Shown: in pieces, positions 25,407-32,093 of the stretch
Layout: the number at the start of each line of letters is the position of its first letter
Numbering within the stretch: the stretch's first letter is position 1
DNA from: an uncultured Collinsella sp.
Lineage (GTDB): Bacteria; Actinomycetota; Coriobacteriia; Coriobacteriales; Coriobacteriaceae
NCBI GenBank assembly: GCA_902464495.1
Contig: CABQJK010000016.1
Coordinates: 1 to 41,805 of the forward strand
Reading direction: 5' to 3'
Length of the DNA: 41,805 nucleotides
Program-made: the position numbers and the translations under genes
The notes under the pieces: model-generated
What the model was told of the DNA's origin: nothing
Databases searched by the model: none
Seen by the model: only the letters and a program-made list of their open reading frames with translations

Positions 25407-27083
25407 ATGGCTGATTCTATGTTCCACCAGCCCGTTATGGGTCGTCGCGCCTTTGTTGGCGGCACCCTCGCTGCGAGCTCCATGGCTTTTCTTGCCGCGT
25501 GCGGCAAGAAGGGTGGCGACGCTTCCGGTTCTGAGTCCGGTTCGACGCTGAACTTCTACATCAACAACCCGGTCTGCATCGACCCCTACAACGTCCAGGA
25601 GGATCAGGGCACTCAGGTCAACTACCAGCTGTTCGACGCTCTGACCGAGTACGACAACGAGAAGGGCGAGATCGTTCCGCTGGCTTGCGAGTCCTTCGAG
25701 GCTAACGACGACGCCACCGAGTTCACCTTCAAGATCAAGAAGGCTAAGTTCCACAACGGCGACGACGTCACCTCCAAGTCCTTCAAGCTTGGCTGGGAGC
25801 GTCTGGTCAACACCAAGTCGGCCATCGCTACCGAGTACGGTCCTTCCGAGGTTTCCTACCACCTCTCCATGGTTGAGGGCTACGACGACCTGGTTGCCGG
25901 CAACGCTGACGAGCTGACGGGCGTCACCTGCCCCGACGACGAGACTCTCGTCGTTAAGCTGTCTACCGCTTATGCCGACTTCCCCTTCGTCGCTTCTCAC
26001 CCGGCTCTTGCCCCGGTTCCCGAGTGCGCCGAGTCCGACGTCAAGAACTACTACCTCGCCCCGGTCGGTAACGGCCCGTTCATGATGGACGGCAAGTGGG
26101 AGGATGGTCAGGAGATCAACCTCAAGAAGTTCGACGACTACTATGGCGACAAGGCCAAGATCGACGCCATCCACTTCCAGGTCATCAAGGACGTTGAGAC
26201 CGCTTACAAGGAGTTCCAGGCCGGCAACCTCGACATCTGCGACGTTCCCGTTGCTCAGATCGATGCCGCCAAGAAGGATCGTGGCGAGTCTAAGGACGGC
26301 TACACCATGGGTGACGGCGAGCACATGCTGCTCGGCGCTGAGCCTTCCACCTACTATCTGACCTGCAACAACACGGCCGAGCCGTTCAACAACGCCGACC
26401 TGCGCAAGGGCATCTCCCTGGCCATCAACCGTGAGGCCATCTGCAAGACCATCTTCAAGGGCACCCGTACCCCCGCCGACGGCATCGTTCCTCCGGGAAT
26501 CGCCGGCTACAAGGAGGGCGCATGGGAGTTTGCCGCCTATGACGTCGACAAGGCCAACGAGTACCTCGACAAGGTTGCTCCCGCTGGTGCCAACGGCGAC
26601 CGTGGCATCAACGTGACCCTGTCCTACAACCAGGACGGCGGCCACAAGGAGATCATGGAGTCCATCATTGGCGACCTCGCCAAGGTTGGTGTTACCGCTA
26701 CCTCCGATACCCCCGAGTGGTCTGCCCTGCTCGAGCAGTATCAGAACTTCAACTATCAGTTTGGTCGTCTGGGCTGGATTGCCGACTACCCGATCATGGA
26801 CAACTTCCTGTACCCGCTGTTCCACTCCGACTCCCTCGGTGGCGACAACCGCTCCGGTTACAACAACCCCGAGTTTGACGCCAAGGTCGACGAGGCTCGT
26901 GCCACCGTTGACGACGATGAGCGTATCGCCAAGATGCAGGAGGCCGACGCTATGGTCGCCGCCGACTGCCCGGTCATCCCGGTGATGTTCTACACGCACA
27001 CCATCGCTGGCTCCGACCGCGTCAAGTACCTCTACGTTGATCCGCAGAAGCACGCCGATCTGGGTACCGCTGAGCTCGCCTAA
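25407..27083 (+). CDS. Oligopeptide-type ABC transporter binding lipoprotein (OppA-like)
   Basis: This 558-residue binding protein is of SBP family 5. The signal has a twin arginine (GRRAFVGG, Arg13-Arg14), a hydrophobic run and lipobox FLAAC with Cys32. The mature part carries the OppA-like fold signatures DPYNVQEDQGTQV and, further on, YEFTFKIKKAKFHN-like text (positions ~105-125 hold the conserved KxAKFHNGDDVT). Codons are strongly biased, which suggests high expression. ATG 25407 has AAGGAGG 5 bases upstream. It starts an operon with two permeases and two separate ATPases. Uptake of peptides is the default assumption for this family; no adjacent gene narrows the substrate. Confidence 0.88.
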   Translation: MADSMFHQPVMGRRAFVGGTLAASSMAFLAACGKKGGDASGSESGSTLNFYINNPVCIDPYNVQEDQGTQVNYQLFDALTEYDNEKGEIVPLACESFEANDDATEFTFKIKKAKFHNGDDVTSKSFKLGWERLVNTKSAIATEYGPSEVSYHLSMVEGYDDLVAGNADELTGVTCPDDETLVVKLSTAYADFPFVASHPALAPVPECAESDVKNYYLAPVGNGPFMMDGKWEDGQEINLKKFDDYYGDKAKIDAIHFQVIKDVETAYKEFQAGNLDICDVPVAQIDAAKKDRGESKDGYTMGDGEHMLLGAEPSTYYLTCNNTAEPFNNADLRKGISLAINREAICKTIFKGTRTPADGIVPPGIAGYKEGAWEFAAYDVDKANEYLDKVAPAGANGDRGINVTLSYNQDGGHKEIMESIIGDLAKVGVTATSDTPEWSALLEQYQNFNYQFGRLGWIADYPIMDNFLYPLFHSDSLGGDNRSGYNNPEFDAKVDEARATVDDDERIAKMQEADAMVAADCPVIPVMFYTHTIAGSDRVKYLYVDPQKHADLGTAELA

Positions 27084-27180
27084 GAGTTTTGCAGCTTCCG
27101 TGAGGGTCAAGCATTTACGTAGACCTCATGGGAAACATACAGTTCTCCCTAACCTGGGGTAAACTGGCTGATGGTAATTT

Positions 27181-27213
27181 TGGGATGCCGGTCTGGCGAT
27201 CGGCATCCCATTT
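27181..27213 (+). terminator. Hairpin between opp binding protein and permease
   Basis: TGGGATGCCG and CGGCATCCCA form a perfect 10-bp stem with a 10-base loop, followed by TTTAGG. As in the first ABC operon, it separates the binding protein from the permeases and probably causes partial termination. Confidence 0.6.
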
Positions 27214-27240
27214 AGGTTAATCCCTAGATAGGGGAGTGGT

Positions 27241-28278
27241 ATGGGTAAGTACATCGTTAAACGTGTGCTTCAGTTCATCCCGGTATTTTTGGGCGTTACG
27301 CTGATTCTGTTCGCCCTCCAGAATATTGTGCCGGGAGATCCGATCAAGTTGATCGGTGGAGACAAGGCTCTAGCCCCCGAGGTGGAGCTTCAGCTTCGCG
27401 TTCGCTACCACCTGGTCCAGACGGACGAGGATGGCAACGCAATCCTTGACGAGAACGGCGATCCCGTTCAGACGTCGCTCGTGGACCGTTACTTGTATTA
27501 CATGAACGGTCTGCTTCATGGCGATCTGGGTAATTCGTACCAGCGCAAGCTGCCGGTTACGGAAATCTTTGCCCAGAAGTATCCGTACACGGTCAAACTT
27601 GCCGCGTGTGCCATCGTGCTCGAGGCAATCATGGGTATCGGTGCGGGTATCATATCGGCGGTTAAACGTTACTCCTTCTGGGATATTTTGGTAACGCTCA
27701 CCACGTCGATCCTCGTTGCCGTTCCTGCCTTCTGGCTCGGTATGCTGTTGCAGCTGTTCTTTGGTGTCGTCCTCAAGGACCTCACCGGCGGCGCATTCTC
27801 CATGCCGATCTCGGGTGCCGGCGGCGCCAGCTCGCAGTATCAGGACTGGATGCACTATGTGCTCCCGACCATCACGCTGGCTTCGGTTTCGACCGCTTAT
27901 GCTGCCCGCATCATGCGCTCGCAGCTGCTCGACGTCATGAACCAGGATTACATCCGTACGGCAAAGGCCAAGGGTCTCTCCAATCGCGCGATCATCATCA
28001 AGCATGCGCTTAAGAATGCACTCATCCCTGTCGTTACCTATATTGGTGTCGACTTTGGCGCTATGCTCTCGGGTGCCATCCTGACCGAGACAGTCTTTAA
28101 CTGGCCCGGCATTGGCTATGAGATCTACCGTGCTATCAGCATGCGTGACTGGCCTGTCGTTATGGGCGGCGTTACGCTCGTCGTCGTCGTCGTTATGGTG
28201 ATCAACCTGCTCGTCGACATCAGCTATGCATTCCTCGACCCGCGCATCCGCCTTGGCGGTCCGTCGGATAAGGCCTAA
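27241..28278 (+). CDS. oppB: Oligopeptide ABC transporter permease (OppB-like)
   Basis: This 345-residue permease has the DppB/OppB architecture: N-terminal membrane helix, a long extracellular loop (about 50-95; it contains an acidic insert DEDGNAILDENGDP), five more hydrophobic segments and the EAA loop (YIRTAKAKGLSNRAIIIKH, about 238-256). AGGGGAG lies just upstream of ATG 27241. It pairs with OppC encoded 14 bases downstream. Confidence 0.93.
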   Translation: MGKYIVKRVLQFIPVFLGVTLILFALQNIVPGDPIKLIGGDKALAPEVELQLRVRYHLVQTDEDGNAILDENGDPVQTSLVDRYLYYMNGLLHGDLGNSYQRKLPVTEIFAQKYPYTVKLAACAIVLEAIMGIGAGIISAVKRYSFWDILVTLTTSILVAVPAFWLGMLLQLFFGVVLKDLTGGAFSMPISGAGGASSQYQDWMHYVLPTITLASVSTAYAARIMRSQLLDVMNQDYIRTAKAKGLSNRAIIIKHALKNALIPVVTYIGVDFGAMLSGAILTETVFNWPGIGYEIYRAISMRDWPVVMGGVTLVVVVVMVINLLVDISYAFLDPRIRLGGPSDKA

Positions 28279-28292
28279 GGGAGGTACGTCTT

Positions 28293-29228
28293 ATGCAGGA
28301 AACTGATTCTCAGTCTCAGGAGCAGGCTACCGCCACCAAGGCCGCATCTGCTCCCGCCAAGTCCCGCACGCTGTGGGGCGACGCTTTTAAGCGTCTTCGT
28401 AAGAACAAGCTCGCCGTCATCGGCGTCTGCTGGATCGTCATCGTCGTCCTGATCGCTTTGACTGCCGACCTGTGGGCTCAGCCTTGGCTCGGCTCTCCGA
28501 CGGCATCCGACTCGACCACTATGGCCGAGACGGCACTTTTGGCTCCGTGTGCCGAGCATCCGTTTGGCACCGACGCTCTCGGCCGTGACATTCTGGTCCG
28601 TGTTATCTACGGTGCCCGCGTCTCACTTTCCGTCGGTATTATGGCAACCGCCATCTCGACGGTCATCGGTCTGGTCATGGGTGCTCTCGCCGGTTTCTAC
28701 GGCGGCATCTGGGATACGATCATCATGCGTTGCGCCGATATCTTCCTGGCGTTCCCGTACGTGCTGTTCGTTGTCGCTATGATCGCCGTTATCGGCCGTG
28801 GTCTCCAGAACGTCTTTATCGCCATCGGTATTCTCGGCTGGCCTTCGATTGCACGCGTCTTCCGCTCGGCAATTCTGACGGTCAAGGAGAACGACTACGT
28901 TGATGCGGCTCGCGCTATGGGCGCATCCGACGCCCGTATCGTCATGCGTCACATCTTCCCGAATTCCGTTGCCTCCATCGTGGTTTACGCAACCATGAAC
29001 ATCGGTGGCGCTATTCTGACCGAGTCCGCTCTGTCCTACCTTGGCATGGGCGTTATTCCGCCTACGCCTTCTTGGGGTTCGATGATTCAGGACGGTCAGC
29101 AGTATCTGATGACCGCCCCCTGGATGATGATCATGCCCGGTCTGGCAATTCTTACGACGGTGCTCGCCTTCACCCTGCTGGGTGACGGTCTGCGCGACGC
29201 CCTCGACGTCAAGATGAAGGACGCATAA
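28293..29228 (+). CDS. oppC: Oligopeptide ABC transporter permease (OppC-like)
   Basis: This 311-residue permease begins with a hydrophilic Gln/Ala/Thr-rich tail (1-45), then the OppC N-terminal domain (FKRLRKNKLAVIG), the periplasmic AEHPFGTDALGRDIL motif and the EAA loop (YVDAARAMGASDARIVMRH). The start has AAGGGAGG 8 bases upstream. It ends 2 bases before oppD. Confidence 0.93.
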   Translation: MQETDSQSQEQATATKAASAPAKSRTLWGDAFKRLRKNKLAVIGVCWIVIVVLIALTADLWAQPWLGSPTASDSTTMAETALLAPCAEHPFGTDALGRDILVRVIYGARVSLSVGIMATAISTVIGLVMGALAGFYGGIWDTIIMRCADIFLAFPYVLFVVAMIAVIGRGLQNVFIAIGILGWPSIARVFRSAILTVKENDYVDAARAMGASDARIVMRHIFPNSVASIVVYATMNIGGAILTESALSYLGMGVIPPTPSWGSMIQDGQQYLMTAPWMMIMPGLAILTTVLAFTLLGDGLRDALDVKMKDA

Positions 29229-29230
29229 GG

Positions 29231-30322
29231 ATGAAGAAGAACAAGAACTATGTGGACCTGAAGGACCAGCCGGTTCCCGAGGGCCAGCATCTGCTCGAGG
29301 TCGATGACCTTAAGATGTATTTCCATACCGAGGACGGCGTCGTTCGCGCTGTCGATGGTGTGTCCTACACGCTCGATCGTGGCGAGACCCTGGGTGTCGT
29401 CGGTGAGTCCGGCTCCGGTAAGTCCGTGACCGCCATGACCATCATGGGCCTTATCTCGATGCCTCCGGGAAAGATCGAGGGCGGCGACGTTCGCTATCGC
29501 GGCCGCTCCATCCTTGAGATGTCCGAGGAAGAGATGCAGCACATTCGCGGTAACGATATCGCGATGATCTTCCAGGATCCTATGACCTCCCTCAACCCGG
29601 TCTACAAGATCGGCAAGCAGGTGGGCGAGGGCCTTCGTCTGCACCGTGGCTACTCCAAGCAGGAGGCGCTTCAGCGCGCCACCGAGCTTCTGGACCTCGT
29701 GGGTATCCCCGAGCCCGAGAAGCGCGTCAACGAGTACCCGCACCAGTTCTCCGGTGGTATGCGTCAGCGCGTCATGATCGCTATGGCTCTTGCCTGCGAC
29801 CCCGACATTCTGATTGCCGACGAGCCCACGACGGCTCTGGACGTTACCATTCAGGCTCAGATTATTGAGCTCATGCAGGAGATGCAGGAGAAGAACGGTA
29901 ACGCCATCATCATGATTACCCACGACCTGGGTGTTGTCGCCGACATGGCCGACAAGATCATGGTTATGTACGCCGGTCGCCCCGTTGAGTTCGGCACGGC
30001 CGAAGAGATCTTCTACGAGAGCCGTCATCCCTATACCTGGGGCCTTATCCGCTCCATCCCGGAGCAGGCTATCGATGAGAAGAAGCCGCTTACGCCGATT
30101 CACGGCAACCCGCCTTCGCTCATGAACCTGCCCGAGGGCTGCGTGTTCTCGCCCCGCTGCCCGTATGCCACGGACAAGTGCCGCAAGCAGCGCCCCGAGC
30201 GTGTCGTTACCGAGTCTGGTCACTATTCTGCGTGCCACTACTCCGGTGACCCCGAGTTCCTCAAGAACGCTCCTGAGACGTCCCGTACGCGCAAGGATTC
30301 CAAGAAGGGAGGCGAGGCGTAA
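29231..30322 (+). CDS. oppD: Oligopeptide ABC transporter ATPase (OppD-like)
   Basis: This 363-residue ATPase has Walker A GESGSGKS, signature FSGGMRQRV, Walker B ILIADEPTTALD and switch His in ITHD. The C-terminal oligopeptide/dipeptide-transporter region keeps four cysteines (GCVFSPRC, then KC and SAC), an arrangement reported to hold an iron-sulfur cluster in mycobacterial OppD. Its TAA shares one base with the ATG of oppF. Confidence 0.94.
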   Translation: MKKNKNYVDLKDQPVPEGQHLLEVDDLKMYFHTEDGVVRAVDGVSYTLDRGETLGVVGESGSGKSVTAMTIMGLISMPPGKIEGGDVRYRGRSILEMSEEEMQHIRGNDIAMIFQDPMTSLNPVYKIGKQVGEGLRLHRGYSKQEALQRATELLDLVGIPEPEKRVNEYPHQFSGGMRQRVMIAMALACDPDILIADEPTTALDVTIQAQIIELMQEMQEKNGNAIIMITHDLGVVADMADKIMVMYAGRPVEFGTAEEIFYESRHPYTWGLIRSIPEQAIDEKKPLTPIHGNPPSLMNLPEGCVFSPRCPYATDKCRKQRPERVVTESGHYSACHYSGDPEFLKNAPETSRTRKDSKKGGEA

Positions 30323-31350
30323 TGGCAGATACCAACGAGCGTACTCCGCTGCTGAAGGTCGAGCACCTTTCCAAGGAGTTTCCCGCTGAGTCCGGCATGT
30401 TCGCCAAGCGCTTCTCCAAGCGTGTCGTCTCTGCTGTAAACGACATTTCGTTTGAGATCTATCCGGGCGAGACCTTCGGTCTGGTTGGCGAGTCCGGTTG
30501 CGGTAAGTCCACCACGGGCCGCACCATCATGCGCCTCACCAAGCCGACGGCTGGCAAGGTGTTCTTCCAGGGTAAAGACGTTTCCGAGATGAGCAAGCAT
30601 GAGATCAAGGACATGCGCCGCGAGATGCAGTTCATTTTCCAGGATCCCTATGCTTCGCTGAATCCTCGTATGACGATCGGTGAGATCGTCTCCGAGCCCA
30701 TGACCATTCACGGCGTGGGCACCAAGGAGGAGCGCATCGAGCGCGTCCGCGAGCTGCTGGACGTCGTCGGTCTGAACCCCGAGCACATCAACCGCTATCC
30801 GCACGAGTTCTCGGGCGGTCAGCGTCAGCGTGTCGGCATTGCCCGCGCGTTCGCTCTGAAGCCCAAGCTGATCATCTGTGACGAGCCGGTTTCAGCTTTG
30901 GACGTTTCCATTCAGGCTCAGGTTCTGAACCTGCTGAAGGAACTTCAGGACAAGTTCGGTACCGCATATCTGTTTATCGCCCACGACCTGTCCGTCGTGC
31001 AGCACATCTCCGATCGCGTTGCCGTTATGTATCTAGGCAAGATGGTCGAGGTTTCGGACTGGAAGACACTCTATAGCGAGCCGCACCACCCGTACACGCA
31101 GTCACTGCTGTCTGCCGTGCCGGTGCCCGATCCGGATATTCAGAAGACCCGCAAGCGCATCATCCTCGCTGGCGATCCGCCGTCGCCGCTAGATCCGCCG
31201 ACCGGCTGCCGTTTCCACACGCGCTGTCCGATCGCGCAGGGCATCTGCTCCGAGAAGCTTCCTGAGTTTAAGGAAGTTGCCCCGGGCCACTGCTGCGCGT
31301 GCCACTTCGCGGAGCCGTTCCCGATCAAGGAATCGCACATCGACCTGTAG
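30322..31350 (+). CDS. oppF: Oligopeptide ABC transporter ATPase (OppF-like)
   Basis: This 342-residue ATPase has Walker A GESGCGKS, signature FSGGQRQRV, Walker B LIICDEPVSALD and IAHD. The C-terminal region has cysteines in GCRFHTRC, GICS and GHCCAC. It starts with a 1-base overlap with oppD, which has GGGAGG just upstream. It is the last gene of the operon; repeat B with its internal terminator begins 17 bases after the stop. Confidence 0.94.
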   Translation: MADTNERTPLLKVEHLSKEFPAESGMFAKRFSKRVVSAVNDISFEIYPGETFGLVGESGCGKSTTGRTIMRLTKPTAGKVFFQGKDVSEMSKHEIKDMRREMQFIFQDPYASLNPRMTIGEIVSEPMTIHGVGTKEERIERVRELLDVVGLNPEHINRYPHEFSGGQRQRVGIARAFALKPKLIICDEPVSALDVSIQAQVLNLLKELQDKFGTAYLFIAHDLSVVQHISDRVAVMYLGKMVEVSDWKTLYSEPHHPYTQSLLSAVPVPDPDIQKTRKRIILAGDPPSPLDPPTGCRFHTRCPIAQGICSEKLPEFKEVAPGHCCACHFAEPFPIKESHIDL

Positions 31351-31366
31351 CCGGTTGTTATCGTCC

Positions 31367-31493
31367 GGGCCCGCCCTGGTGTTGCTTTTCAGAACGTCCT
31401 CGGACATGCAAGAAACCCCCGCTGCGCACTTCGTGCGGCGGGGGTTTCTTGCGTCCTGCGGAATATTCTGAAAAGTAACACCAGGGCGGGCCC
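31367..31493. repeat. Nested inverted repeat B with internal bidirectional terminator
   Basis: Outer arms 31367-31394 and 31466-31493 pair over 28 bp with only one G-U. Inside, 31408-31422 and 31438-31452 pair over 15 bp (GCAAGAAACCCCCGC / GCGGGGGTTTCTTGC), topped by CGCAC-TTC-GTGCG. Between outer and inner stems sit GTCCTCGGACAT (31396-31407) and CCTGCGGAA (31455-31463), the reverse complements of the motifs in repeat C. The inner stem looks like a terminator of the opp operon usable from either strand. Confidence 0.85.
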
Positions 31494-31554
31494 TGCGTTA
31501 ACGCTGCAGAGGGGAGTGAGATTCCTTGATCGCTCACTTAATCTAATAGGAAAG

Positions 31555-31619
31555 TTGGTGAGGCCGGAGCTTTGGCTCCGGCCTCCCCATATAAGGGCTC
31601 GGCTTTGCCGAGCCACCAA
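31555..31619 (+). other. Multi-branched structure, possible small RNA
   Basis: TTGGTG (31555-31560) and CACCAA (31614-31619) close a junction that contains two strong hairpins: GAGGCCGGAGC-TTTG-GCTCCGGCCTC (31560-31585, sharing one base with the closing stem) and GGCTCGGC-TTT-GCCGAGCC (31596-31614). No open frame is convincing here. It lies between repeats B and C, within a ~590-base stretch free of protein genes (31351-31944). Confidence 0.45.
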
Positions 31620-31675
31620 ATTTGCATCAGCCCCCAGAACATGTTTGAGAACTGTGCATGAAGCATGTGCCCCTA

Positions 31676-31800
31676 GGGCCGGAATGAGGTCGCTTTCCAA
31701 CGCATTCCGCAGGGGGCGGCATTATTTTGTAGCGCGAAGCGCGGATCAAAATAATGCCGCATGCCCGAGGACGCGTTGGAAAGCGACCTCATTCCTGCCC
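31676..31800. repeat. Nested inverted repeat C
   Basis: Outer arms 31681-31703 and 31773-31795 are perfect over 23 bp and extend with GGGC/GCCC past one mismatch. The inner arms 31716-31729 and 31747-31760 (GCGGCATTATTTTG / CAAAATAATGCCGC) are perfect and topped by GCGC-GAA-GCGC. TTCCGCAGG (31705-31713) and ATGCCCGAGGAC (31761-31772) lie between the stems. Confidence 0.85.
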
Positions 31801-31840
31801 GAACAGGTCGGTCTACCTGCGCAATTACAAATTCGTAAAC

Positions 31841-31887
31841 TTTTTTGAAAAAAGTGCTTGCACAGTTCTCGAATCATAGGTTATTAT
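31841..31887 (+). promoter_or_regulatory. tRNA-Leu promoter with A/T upstream element
   Basis: TTTTTTGAAAAAAGT (31841-31855) leads into CTTGC; the -35 is TTGCAC (31858-31863) and the -10 TATTAT (31882-31887), with an 18-base spacer. The same upstream element precedes both other tRNA promoters in the window. Confidence 0.8.
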
Positions 31888-31944
31888 CTTCCTCGTTGAA
31901 CGCGCGGGTCGAACAAAACGAACTGCGAATCAACAACATAGCAT

Positions 31945-32034
31945 GTCGGAGTGGCGGAATTGGCAGACGCGCTAGCTTGAGGTGCTAGTGACCGCTTTTT
32001 GGTCATGCGGGTTCAAGTCCCGCCTCCGACACCA
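31945..32034 (+). tRNA. tRNA-Leu (GAG)
   Basis: This 90-base gene encodes its CCA end. The acceptor stem GTCGGAG/CTCCGAC is perfect, the anticodon arm CTAGC-TTGAGGT-GCTAG gives GAG, and a long variable arm (GACC/GGTC) marks a class II leucine tRNA. GGTTCAAGTCC is the T loop region. Confidence 0.97.
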
Positions 32035-32045
32035 TCGCATTTGAG

Positions 32046-32067
32046 AAGCCTCTTCGGAGGCTTTTTT
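32046..32067 (+). terminator. Terminator after tRNA-Leu
   Basis: AAGCCTC-TTCG-GAGGCTT with a UUCG tetraloop and six T residues. Confidence 0.92.
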
Positions 32068-32093
32068 GTTACCGATAGACGGTGGGGTCCACG

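Noticed and set aside
31367..31800. Retron-like RNA (a1/a2 inverted arms)
   Set aside because: No reverse transcriptase gene anywhere in the window.
31516..31848. Open frame of 110 codons across the branched structure and repeat C
   Set aside because: Composed of inverted-repeat arms, no ribosome site, no family resemblance.
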